A model generated the notes under the pieces. That model was not told the origin of the DNA. It did no database searches and saw nothing but the letters and a program-made list of their open reading frames with translations. The position numbers and the translations under genes were made by a program. A stretch of 64,000 nucleotides of DNA from Hippopus hippopus (taxonomy: Eukaryota > Mollusca > Bivalvia > Cardiida > Cardiidae), in NCBI GenBank assembly GCA_946811185.2, contig OX328097.1, positions 58,185,063-58,249,062 of the forward strand. The letters run 5' to 3'. Shown in pieces: positions 50,072 to 62,000 of the stretch. The stretch's first letter is position 1. Each line of letters begins with the position of its first letter.

Positions 50072-52667
50072 AGTTTAGTACTATAATAAAATTAGAATAA
50101 CCTCACTGAAATTAATAAAACTGATAACTCTTTAAAGAAAACACTGTTTGTCTAATGAATACGCATATGCTTATAGAACCATAACATAAATTACATATGG
50201 AGGCAAATTAATTTGTCTGAATAAAGTCTATCTTCTTTGTCATTGTTTCTTCAGACAATTGTTACTTGTGTAACAACAAAAGAAGAAAAATTTGAGGAAA
50301 ATGGGTGTATGTCTAAAATCCCCCATTCATTTAAATTACACGACTTTATTTATGTTTTCAGCAGGTCTTCCTTTTCTTGAATATACAAAAACTTTTGCTT
50401 TCCCTTTCACTCTAAATCCATTTTTTTTTTTATGAATATGAAGAACATCGAAATCGTGCATCTTAAACTGCGAACAAATAACGGTCTAAGTGAAAGAACT
50501 CTTATATATCGTAGTCTTTCATTGAAAAGAGTTCCCTCCCATTGTAATTGTGGCCACCTGAAAACGAATAAATAAGTCTCGATCTTGAAGTCTCCAAACA
50601 CGGTTGTATTAAGCATTTTATTTTCGTTCTGAATTAATGGATTCAAAAATTTTTATGATAATAAATATAGTTCTTAAGATACCATGACATCAAGCGGAAA
50701 GAAAAAGCAGCTAAAGAAAGAAGAATATTTTATCAGCAGAGGGTTGTCTCCCTTGTATTGCATCACGTTTGTAAATACAATAGCCGCCAAAATTTTAACC
50801 ATGAAATGGTTTGATTTACAAAGCAAGATTTTTCCCAAAGTATGAATTTGATTTTGACTTTGAAATATAGAATCAGTCAATGAATAGTTGCTTTTGCTAA
50901 AATTACTAAACGTACTAAATCTACTCTAAATATACGTCTGAAAATATATAGATCGAGTTAATGTTTTCGTCCACTTTCTTTTTACCGACAACTATCTCCA
51001 AAATTCAGAACTATGGTAGATTTATTATTATTATTAAAATAAGAATTCGATACGAAATTTATAACTTGTAGAAATACTATAATTCATGAAGCCACATGTA
51101 GTGTTGAAAGTTTTCGCTTTTGTTAATTTTTCCTCGTTTTTTACATTGATTACAACCGAAATTCGACATGGAACAAGAAATCATTTCAATTCACTGCCCT
51201 AGTAGAACTTGTATCTTATTCATGTAAAGGTGTAAATCCTTTCCAAATTCTTGTCAACAATTTACCAAAGCTTCTTTTGTTTAGCATGAAGAACCATGAT
51301 ACGTTGCTGTTTCTTCATACTGTAAGTACTGAATGTTGTTAATTCCTAGTTCTTCTCGAGTCTGATGGAGGAGTATTCGGTAACACGCGGGTGATCCGTT
51401 GACCAAGTCCCTCGGCTGTATCACGTTGCTTGATGTGCACCTACACAGTACAATCCTTCGCCAGTAATACACCGCTTTACCTTTATTTAATCGTAATACC
51501 GGTACTCCACTTAGCAAATGAAAAAGCTTGTCGAACTTTTCCATCAGAATCTCTAAATCCATTTCCAGTGACAAAACAGGTTGGTCTACTTGGTCTGTCA
51601 ATTCCTTAGGCATTTTTCAGCGATAGTGTGCTTATCACCGAGGCTGTTAATGCCACTGCTAATCGATTTACGTGTAGGCCGCCATGTTTAAGATGATGTA
51701 ACTTGTGGTAATTCAAAATTGACCCCCTCCCATGATACAGACGAGGTTCGATGTGGTACGAAATCGGTTGTGACGAGGAAGGGGTGTCATTAAAAGGGAG
51801 CTCACTCTCCATAATTTCTAGAGTCTTAAAGGTACGAGTTTTCTCCCTTAGACCATAGAAATGAGAGCAGAATCCCATCACAGGATACACAAGTATTTAC
51901 GGGCTTCACCTTCTCAGTTTATTGTCGCCGAAACAGCTACATTTCTATTTGTCTCTGTGACAGCTATTAATCAGTTTTGTTTTAGGATCAAAATATTTAC
52001 ACGCAAGTTTCCATGATAGTAGGTTAGCTAGTCGAAGAGTGTAATATTCCTGAATGATCGGATTTCATTTATTTTTGCAAAATAATCAGCCTGATTCGAG
52101 TGAATAAGTCGGTCCTATACTATTATTTCAAATGCGACGGTGCTCTTTTAACATAGTGAACAATATCCTTTTATTCCCGGCCAAACGACAGTTGTACATG
52201 TATTTTCCATAGCGCATGTTTGTTTTTACAGTATTATTCTCATGTTTTCCTGTACCGGAACTTAGAGAATAAAATTCTTTGTATGGTATCATTGTATTGG
52301 TCCGATGGTACATAAGTATTTATATAGCAAGTCACGTGATTTCCTTTTTTAAGTAAGCAAGGAAAACCATTGATCACATGATTTATTTAATCAATGAAAA
52401 AATAAACAATAGTAAATAATAAGACGCAATTTACCATCTTTGCTGATATGCGATGAGGGCAGTTGTAGACAAGTTTCATCAGAAAACCTTTTGGCCCCAG
52501 GGTTTGCCGCAGAGCGATGGAATGCACTGTATTTTAGAAGAATTTTTGATAGGGAATCCTTTTTTAGTCTTTGCTTTGGATTTAAAAGCGGAAATATAGG
52601 ACAAAAATGTTTTCCTATCGTCTTTGTAATACCTTAAATGTCACGCAACTTGGTCTCTTCACTTCAC
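50072..52667. other. Intergenic sequence, largely unannotated
   Basis: Apart from the doubtful ORF pair at 51281-51890, no gene or repeat is recognised. GTCACGTGAT occurs near 52331. Confidence 0.4.
51281..51890 (-). CDS. Two overlapping hypothetical ORFs
   Basis: ORF 51890-51606 (94 codons) and ORF 51613-51281 (110 codons) overlap by 8 bp at AATGCCTAAG, where the second ATG precedes the stop of the first. I recognise neither product. The second begins MPKELTDQVDQPVLSLEMDL and contains Cys, Tyr and Arg-rich stretches (YYWRRIVLCRCTSSN). The stretch is free of recognised repeats and less AT-rich than its surroundings, which is why it is listed. It could be one frameshifted old gene, an exon with read-through, or chance. 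Confidence 0.22.
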
Positions 52668-53095
52668 TAAGCCTTTACCAGATAATCCCGAGTTTTAGAG
52701 GTTCTGAAGAATAAAGCTTTCAAAAACGTCGTGGGAAGAAGAGTAAATGGTGGAAGCAAGCGTTTTCTCTTCTACCAAGAATGTTTTCGACCCTTTCGAT
52801 GACAAATCATATCATTAAAGATACATTTAACTGTTTACCAAACGACAAAATTTTAGACTTGTCCAAATTGAAAGCATTTGCAGACGACAAAATAAACGTT
52901 ACTCAAAAATTGAAACTTGAATTTAGAAAAGTAGGAAACGTTGTGGGAAAAGGAGAAAATGCTGGTTACCAGCATTTTCTCCTTTTCGCACAATGTTTTC
53001 AGAAGGCTTCTTCCTCTGGGTCGTAAAAACTAGGGATTGTCTGCAGATCCTTTCAGTATGGACAAGTCTAAAATTTTCTTGTCTGGCAAAGACTA
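52668..53095. repeat. TTAA MITE inserted into a TTAA MITE
   Basis: Outer copy 52668-52830 (short arm, core, start of long arm up to ACATTTAA) resumes at about 53041 (CTGCAGATCCTTTCAGTATG). Inner copy from 52827 has an intact core and ends in GGGATTGT without its TIR. Confidence 0.75.
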
Positions 53096-53116
53096 AAATT
53101 ATCAGTTCATGACTAC

Positions 53117-53559
53117 ATTAACCTTACTTAGGGTACTTAGCCCTACTCAATGCACTTTTGAGGACGGTGTAGATCAAGACGAGAATTAACAGAACGTGCA
53201 GTCTGAGTTTTGATCTGAACTATCCGACATGGTAAGAATTTTTCAGTGGGTAAAAAAAAAATCTTTGAAATTGCAACAAAAGGACTTTTTTACTACTGGC
53301 TGGAAATTTCCATACAGCTTGTTTTATACTTTAACCCTTTACCACACAATCATGAGTTTTAAAAACTCTAAGGAAGAAGCCTTTTGAAAACATATTGAGA
53401 AAAGGAGGAAATGCTGGTTACCAGTATTTTCTCCTTTTCCCACAGAAGTTTTCTACCCTATCAAAGACAAATTTCATCACTTGAGGCATGTTTGAAATGT
53501 TGTTTGCACGTGCTTTCAATTTGAACAAGTTTGATACTCTGCCTTGAGGTAAAGAGTAA
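53117..53559. repeat. TTAACCCTT-type MITE (53117-53334) followed by a TTAA MITE (53331-53559)
   Basis: First: GGTGTAGATCAAGACGAG and GTTTTGATCTGAACTATCC pair. Second: TTAACCCTTTACCACACAAT, intact core (GCTGGTTACCAG), decayed right end. Confidence 0.75.
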
Positions 53560-54078
53560 CGGATCAGGAGATTTAAAAGACAGTAATATCTAAAAAAATT
53601 TTGTCACCAAACCCAATGTTTTGGGTTTTTCTGGTCTAAGTCTCACTGATACTTTAAACTCTTAAAACTTCCCGAAACAAATTCACAGCAAAATTTACAG
53701 CTAATTATGTTTTTGAGATCATCTCAACTACATCTAGATAGACTGTTTTACAAATCAGTATACATGTATATGTATTATACCCATTTTTGTGATAAATGAG
53801 AACACAATTTGCTTTAAAGTTACATGTGACCTACAAATAATAGTTTTTCATAAATCAAATTATTGCACAACATCCCAAAGTGAATGCAGGATAAAAACAA
53901 GGGAGTACAGATAAAAGGACCAATATGTTATTTGGTTACCTTAAGTCCTTAAAGGGCAAAGGAGATAATTTGACTTACATGAATGGCTGCCATTGAATGC
54001 ATATACGAGGGTTGTTCGATATGTAATGTGTATTGTACGATATCTCAAAAGCATTCGACTCAAATAGTGAAATGAACA

Positions 54079-55213
54079 TTACATCCCTTCAAAGTATTCT
54101 CCGCGGTTTGAAATACATAATTTCAATCTCTGTATCCATTTGTGAAATGCGTCACGGTACGCTGATTTAGGTAGACCTCTGAGGCACTGACTGGTGGCTG
54201 AGCCAAGGTCTTGTCGGGACTTATAACGACGACCTGATAAGAACTTTTTAAGTTTTGGGAAAAGGAAAACGTCGCATGGGGCTAGATCTGGAGAGTATGG
54301 TGGGTTTGGCAAGACGGTAACCTTCTCCGACTTAAAAAATTGCTTCACAAGCTCAGATGTATGTGATGGAGCATTATCATAAAGTAGACGAACATGCCTA
54401 AATCCTGACACAGGGCGTCGTTTAAGATAATATTTCTTGAGCTTTTTTAGTATAACATCTCGGTAATACCAGGGATCGTATATAACATATTATATAGAAT
54501 CCCTGGTAATACCGACCTGTAACACTTTTGCCCTTCGGCACCGGAATTTGTACGACTATACCATCACATGAGCAGAATATGCAATAAAGAACCTTCTTTG
54601 TGCTTGTGCTTCTTTTGGCAACTACAGGCCTTCTACCGTGTTTAGTTAGCCATATTTTGTTTCCAATTTTTCTTACTGGTTCGAAATAGTGAACCCATGT
54701 TTCGTCACCAGTAACAAGGTTTGCAAATTGTCTTTGATTGAATTTGGGAAACATTTTGAGCAATTGCTTAGCGGTTCGGACTCGTACCCGTTTTTGGTCA
54801 TCTGTCAATATATGCGGTATCCATCTGGCAGAAATCTTTCGTACTTTCAAAATACGCTTCAAAATGAAATGCACCCGCGATAGCGATATGCCAACAGCGT
54901 TGGCAATATCACGAATCGTGTATCTGCCATCACTTTCAATTATTTCTCTGACTTTTGAGACATTTGCCTTGCCTGTTACAGTCACAGGTCGGCCAGATTT
55001 TGCTGCATCTTTGACGGACTCTGTGCCAGTCAGAAATTTCTTTCTCCAACTACGAACTGTCTCATAAGATACCTTATCAGACCCATAAACTTCCCCCAAT
55101 TCAGTAAAAATCTGCATTACCGAATGACCGAGTTTTGTGCGAACTTTTATATAAGCTCTAATTTCTTCAATATTCTTAATCTGTTTCCCAACCATTTTTA
55201 CAACAGTGGTCAA
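54079..55213 (-). pseudogene. Mariner transposase, disrupted by one insertion
   Basis: Cut-and-paste transposase. The part before the break contains the N-terminal helix-turn-helix region and GDETWVHYFEP with the first catalytic Asp; the part after contains YDNAPSHTSE with the second Asp and YSPDLAPCDVFLFPKLK with the third, 34 residues later (DD34D). The two open segments (55213-54422 and 54411-54079) are in different frames. Subtracting the 43 bp at 54471-54513 leaves 759 nt between the two start points, a multiple of three, so this one insertion explains the break and the gene was otherwise intact (about 363 codons). Confidence 0.92.
54471..54504. mobile_element. 34-bp hairpin insertion with 9-bp target duplication
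   Basis: The insert starts AGGGAT and ends ATCCCT, with inner complementary TATATAA and TTATATA around CATA. GGTAATACC stands immediately before (54462-54470) and after (54505-54513). It looks like a minimal inverted-repeat element, but DNA repair with a templated hairpin is an alternative. Confidence 0.6.
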
Positions 55214-55389
55214 CGACTAGCTCTATTGAAATGACTATAAGTTTAAAACTATGTGGAGCTGAAGGCTCGTGTTTATACCGTTGGAAAGGTATTGAATAGA
55301 GCTATTCAAGCGTATCATCATCCACGAAATCGTGCAAAGAGTTATCGCGCTGTGGTACAATACACATTACATATCGAACAGCCCTCATA

Positions 55390-55820
55390 TCAACATTTAA
55401 TTTATATCGATTTTATCGATATTTAAAAAAAAAAAATGTTTTTTTCTTCTTTAAGTTGGCTGCTTCAAATTTGCCCCTTAATGGTAAGATAAATCACAAC
55501 AAATAAAAAATGAACAAAGATAATTTTTAAATACCTTTTTATAATGTGTATATTCGAGCTATATCGAAGATAGGCCTCAAAGACCTTGTATAGAAGTACA
55601 CTACAGATAATCTGAAATTGTGCGAAATTCCTGAGTGTCTTTCTACTGGATACAACAAATATATACATGTATCTTTTTCATATATAGTGTATATAAAGTA
55701 TAAAATATCATTCTGTACTTCGATAATTGCTTAAATACAAAGTGAACACCGTGAATGTACAAAATATGAGTATGACGAAAAGCAAAAATTCTAAAGTGAC
55801 TATTTAATTCTATTTCAACA
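55390..55820. other. ELOVL 3' flank / probable 3' UTR
   Basis: AT-rich; no repeat recognised. A minus-strand 3' UTR for ELOVL must begin at 55820; no clear AATAAA on that strand was picked out. Confidence 0.4.
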
Positions 55821-56093
55821 TCAATCTAGTTTATTGTTTTTTAAGTGGTTATTTCCGACGTGGCCATTCACATGGTTGCCTTTGTGTGTATGTCCGTTTG
55901 CAACACTTCCGTTTTCTGAGTGTTTCCGGTCTGATCCCTTCGAAGATTTCAAATATGTTTGAGTGTAGAAGTTTACAAATAGCCCTCCTACAATGAAGGT
56001 GAATCCTTGGATAAAGGCCACAAATTTCCATGGATATGCACATTCCATAAATAAAAACTGTGAGTTGTGAAGCGTGACTATGAGGAATTGAGC
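55821..56093 (-). CDS. ELOVL exon f (terminal)
   Basis: 90 residues and TGA. Starts [15 protein letters not shown], completing TxxQxxQ, then the last membrane spans ([20 protein letters not shown]) and a hydrophilic Lys/Asn/His/Gly tail of about 45 residues that points to the cytosol. Confidence 0.93.
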   Translation of the reverse strand, partial: AQFLIVTLHNSQFLFMECAYPWKFVAFIQGFTFIVGGLFVNFYTQTYLKSSKGSDRKHSENGSVANGHTHKGNHVNGHVGNNHLKNNKLD

Positions 56094-59000
56094 CTGTGGA
56101 AGACAAAACAGAATAACAGGTCAGATCTACTAATAGTGTCTTGCAGCACAATTAAAATAACCCTTTCATTCATTCCTTTTCGAAACATTTTTTTAGCAGA
56201 AGACCTTATAAATATGCAGAGTCAATACGAAAAAAAAAAGTTCTTTGATATAATTTTACGCAAAAAAAAAACAGTATGACAAAAGGAAAAACCGCTCGTT
56301 TTGCGCAAAAAAATGCTCGGCACTCCCTCCTTTTCTTACAGTGCATGCTACCCTATCACGGACAAATCCCATCAATTGAGCTATGCTATGTCGCTTGCAA
56401 ATCCTGGCAATACGGACGAGTTTGAAACTTTGACATCTGGTACATAGCTAAAAGTCTTTATTTCGTAACCGTCTTGCTTCGATCCCATCCCGCTAGAGGT
56501 ACCGGAAATCTGGGACTGTCAAAGGAATACAGAGTCGCAATCACAGGCGACATTTTTTTCATAAACCTCCCCGTTTGTGACGAAATAAACATATAAGCCA
56601 TGCTCTAGCAAAAGGGGGCTTAATACATCTCCGTGATGCATGATACCAAGTAAGTCATCACAATATTATACATCCCTTAAATCTGTTTTGTATAACAACA
56701 TACGGAACTATGAGGTACACTGGTCCTTTGACATGCAGAAACTTTACCAAAAGCAAAAAGTTTCAACCCAGATCAGCCTGTGCGGATTGCGCAGGCTGAC
56801 CTGGTTCGATACTTTTTGCAAATGCATTAAGCCCCCTTTTCAAAAAGCATGGTTCATATTTTTATGATATATTTAGTTACAGAAGGCAATTTACGTTAAT
56901 TAAATCTTTACCAAACAACATGATTTTGGACTTGTCCATTTTGAAAGACTCTGCAGATCTGCAGGCGTCAAATTAAACTCGGCTCAATTAAGAGGGTTTG
57001 TCTTTGAAACGGTAGCGCACATTGATAAAGGCTGGTAACCTGTATTTTTGTCCCTCTTCCACAATATTTTGTAAAGTTTTCTTTTTCTCAGGGTCGTTGA
57101 AATCGGAATTTGCCCGTAAAGGGTTATAGGAAAAGTATGATAGAACAAGTGCCTGTAATCTCTACCTATCAATGACGAAACCTGGGAAAGGCAAAAAGAA
57201 AATAGCTGTCGCCGCGATATTGTCTACCATTCTTTTGGAAGCGGAGTAAATCGTCAGTACAACAAACAAACAAAAATATCTCTCTGGTAGTTTACCTACA
57301 GGGTGTCTGGAAAGTAAGGTAACATTTTTGTACATTTATAATATGGCTTTTAATTTCAGATAAGGAGATAAAAAATTATATAGATGTATATAAATTATGA
57401 AAGTGTTTTTCTGTGAATATTTCATTAATTTTTCATCACATTACGCACTGTTATAGGCCTACAGATTCCATATCATAAGTAGGCTACTGTTTTGTCTTGG
57501 CGTCGTTTTAGTTTTTAACGACGTTTTCATTGTGACCACCTTTTATGCTCTGTAATGCAGAATACGCACGATGAAATTGTCAATTACTTTAGCACAGTCT
57601 AATATCAATCTTCTTGATTTCACGTTTCATGTTCTTTAGCAACATGTCAGTGCTGTCCGGCTCAGGATTGTAGACCGTGACTTCAAGTGACCCTAAGGGA
57701 AGATGTTTGAAAAACAATTTTGTTCCTATGCTTGAAAATAAGTCCCGTTCATTGCAAAACACATGGTTTATGCAGGATGGTGATATGGCACATACATCTA
57801 ATATTGTGATAGACTTTTTATCCGATACAGTCGGTGAAAGGGTATATTGAGACAACATCCGGAGGTAAAAGATTGCAGAATATCGTTGCCTGCGAACATT
57901 TCCGACCTCAACCGGTGCGACAACTTCCTTTGGGGTTATTTGAGGTCAAAGGTCTACAAATGACAACTTCATCATGAGTATTTGGTAAGGAAAGAGCATA
58001 AAAGGCCACCACAATGAAAACGTCATTAGCTACTAAAATGACACCACTGACCAAAAGTGCGTAATGTAATGAAATTGAATAAAAATATCACACAAAAAAC
58101 TTAAAAATTTTATATACATGTATATAAATTTCTATCACTTCATCTGAAATTAAAAGCCATATCACGAATGTACAAAAGTGTTACCTTACTTTCCGGACAC
58201 CCTGTATTATTCGTATAAGCCAAATTAATAAGAGGTAACTTACAAGTTGCATAACAGTAACATATCGTTTCCACCAGAGGTACTTGTAGTATTTCGGACC
58301 AAGAGCTGCCACACCGTAGTAAAAGTACATCACAACATGGACTGTTGCATTGACTAAGCAGTGGAAGGTACCAAAACCACCTGAAACACATCAATTGGAA
58401 ATAAGTCTTACACTTAGCGAGCAAAGCTAGCATGTCTCATAAAAGTCACTGCTATCAAAATTCATCATTATCATTATTATAATTCTTCTTATTATTATTA
58501 TAATTATTATCATTATTATCATCATCATAATCACAATTATCATCATTGTTGTTGTTATTGTTGTTGCTGCTGTTGTTCTTGTTTTTGGTTTTAATATTTG
58601 AGAAAACAAAAAGGGAAAACAACATTTTTTTGTATATCTCGAGAAATGCCGAATACAAATTCCAGATTTCACTTTTTACCAGACGACAAAATTTCAGGCT
58701 TGCAGACGATAAAATACATGCTGGTTACCAGCATTTTCTCCTTTTCTCACAATATCTTCAGCAGCAATCTGTTTCAGGGTTGTTTACACTATAGACTGTT
58801 TGGTAAAGTTTTTATGATTTTATCTGTTGCCCTTTAACAAAAAATCCTGTGTTTTAACAACCCTTTGAAAAAAGGCTTTTGAAACATTGTTGGAATAGGA
58901 GAAAAATGCCAGCCATTTTTCTGTTTACCACAGTGTTTTCTACCCTTTCAAAAAATATCCTATCATTCTATCCACATATAATGTCGTCTGGAAATGCTTT

Positions 59001-62000
59001 CAATTTGGTTGAGCCTAAAATTGTGTCGTTCGTTAAAGAGTAAAGTAGAAGACTATACGAACCGGGTACTTCTTTGACTCCCCACCACCAAAACAGCGGA
59101 AGACAACCATGATGGAACACGTGTAAGAATGTAACCTGACTGTTCTTCTTCCGCAATATGAAGAATACCTGAAGAAAATCAAAGTACAGTAAGTGTTGAA
59201 AGCCAGTTATTTCTACTATCTAGTAAAAGAAAGAAGAGTGGAAGCAAAGGCAGAAGTAACTACTTGTAGATACGTGAGTGAAAGTAGTAAATTTTAGACA
59301 GCAGTTCTCTCAGGTCACGAACGCCAGTGATCAGTTGTCAAATCACACAAATAATGCTTGAGATCTACTTTTCAACGCTGTTGTACATTTTGTTGGCGGT
59401 AATACTACCTGCACTTCCGGCTGATTACAACAGAAAATAGCGGGCTATATATAGCCTTGACAGGATGCACTATGTTGCACTTGACTTTTTAACATAAAAA
59501 CAAACCAATGAAATGCGCCGTAATAGGGAAACATCTAAAGTGTTTACTCAAGTTTTCCAACATGCATCGATTCTAACGTATCGATATCAGGCGCGTACAA
59601 AAGCTTCGAGTCAAAAGACGCGAACACAAGCAGAAAGAGATTCAACCACACTTACCGTATCTAACAATTCTATATACTTAGCCATGTAAAACATCCACGC
59701 TGCGTTCAACATCTGTAAGTAAAAAAGTAGAAAAACTTATTCTAATTCTGGGTTATGCCGAGCTTTCTGCCAAATGAATTCAGCTGAGACCAAAATAAAC
59801 ATATTGTCTTGCGATAACCTTATACTTGCTGGCTTATTCAAAAACTATATAGTTCATGAGTTACCGCCAGATTTTCCATTTTTTTTACAGCTGACTATAT
59901 GGTCATCCTTATTATGAAAAAAAAACAAAAAAACGAGGCATGTAAACACGTAATCAGGCCGATAGATCTTAATTGATTGAATTTATTTCAAGATATCTCC
60001 TTCTTTCGATATTCGATACATGGACATAGCTGGGCTATGGTTTGTCGCCCTGTAATATCAACATCTAGATTGCTAAAAAAAACGTCATAGATATTTCTGT
60101 CTATCGTGAGGGCACACTTTTTGCAGGCAGTTGCTGAGTTTTTTTGGCCACAAAATCTCACGAAATATCTGACAATGATCAAAATCTAATACAACAAAGT
60201 CCATCTGCAAGGAAACAGTCGTTTTTCTAAAAGGTTCCCTAATTCTTTACGTGGCCAGTGTAATGCACTGACACACGCTAGGCTAACATTACCAATGAAT
60301 TTCTACACAGTTCACCCCGAATTGGATGGAAAACACCAAGTGTCTCTGTCAATACCGAGATTTGAAATCGAATCTGAGATCTAAAGAGTGGTAGTGTAAT
60401 GAACTATATCACCTCTTCACTGTGCGTTTCGAGATTGAATCTCAGGTTTTACCATGTCTGAAAACAGTACCACTGCGGACGGGTTAACTAATTTGCATAC
60501 TATGAACCATTTCCATAGGGAGGTTACAAGGGTGAGCTGTACCCGTATACTTACATGTAGTGCTGATGGACTGCTTGAATAGTCTACTAGCTGACACCCT
60601 AGCGTATACTCATACAACCATCCACCGAGTAAAAACTGAAAAAAGATGCATCATATAGATCTACAGGTACATTTTTTTTCAATAAGATTTAATCTTTTGG
60701 AAATGAAATAAATGAGCCATGCTCTATTTAAAAAGAGGGCTTAATGCATTTGCAAAAACCATCGACCCAGGTTAGCCTGCGCAGTCCGCGCAGGCTGACC
60801 CGGGCCGAAACTTTTTGCTTTTGGTTAATTTTCTGCATGTCAAAGGACTAGTGTACCTCATGATTTAGTTAGTTGTTGGACAAAATGGATTTTATCGATC
60901 TTTAATACCGTGATGATTTAATTGGTACCATGCATCAAGGGCACGCTTAAGCCCACTTTTTTACAGAACACAGTTCAAATGCAGTGGGATAAGTTCAAGC
61001 AGGATATGGCTGAATCTGAATCAAATTAGAACGGATGGTAAATATGACCCCTGGCTTTGGAATCTACGTAGGAACTGAAGTTTACCTTCATCTTGAGGGC
61101 TACAACAGTAACATGGTAATTTCAGTATACAAAAAGAGATGCAGAAACACAATTTCTATTGGTTTATTATGTTTTTTTTTTCTTTCGAAATATCTAAACA
61201 AGAGGACCACTGGCCACTGGGCTCACCTGAGTAAAGTCATCTAGGATTGATACAGCTGAAGACATCCTGATAGTAATGATGATAAACACGAGTGTTAGAG
61301 ACCTACTTTTTTATCCAAATTACCCAGTTTCAAACTTTGTAAAGATATTATGAAGACAAACATTCTGATAAACTTTCATGAGTCTCAGACTGAAAATAAG
61401 GCCTCTAGAATGAATACAATGTTTTTCTAAGATTTGTCTCAGTGACCTACTTTTAGACCAGATGTGATCGAATTTGAATTTGTCCGAGATATCATCAAGA
61501 CAAACATTCTTGCCAACTTTCATTAGTATCAGGCTAGAAATGTGACCTCAAAAAGGACACAGGGTTTTGCTAAGATTTGACCCAGTGACCTAAAGTTTTG
61601 CCCTGATATGACCCAAATTCAAGCATGTCAGAAATATCACAAAGAAAAATATTCTGACCAAGTTTGATGAGTATTTGACCGGCCTCTAGAGTGCATACAA
61701 GGTTTTTGCTAAGATTTGTCCCATTGACCAATTTTTAGACCCGATGTGACCCGATTTCAAACTTTTTCGAGGTATTATCAAGACTAACATGCTGACCAAG
61801 TTTCACGGGTATTGGACTGACAATATGGCATCTAGAGTGCACACAAGTTTTTCCTAAAATCTGTCAGTGACCTACTTTTTTACCTGACCAGATTTCGAAC
61901 TTTTCCGAGATATTATCAAGACAAATATTCTGAAAATATGGCATCTAAAGTGCACACAAGGCAATTGTTGACGACCGCAGGACGGACTACGGACGATTCA

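Larger units (their letters stand above)
54006..55387 (-). mobile_element. Mariner transposon (DD34D), complete with TIRs
   Basis: 1382 bp flanked by TA (54004-54005 and 55388-55389). The ends form an inverted repeat of about 32 bp beginning CGAGGGTTGTTCGATATG on the left and TGAGGGCTGTTCGATATG when the right end is read inwards, with few mismatches, so insertion is fairly recent. The element carries one minus-strand transposase, broken by a 43-bp insertion. It lies between the ELOVL 3' end and a repeat-filled intergenic region. Confidence 0.93.

Noticed and set aside
54689..55067. Plus-strand ORFs within the mariner
   Set aside because: Antisense shadows of the minus-strand transposase.
58427..58672. 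Asn- and Ile-rich ORFs
   Set aside because: Translations of a trinucleotide microsatellite.
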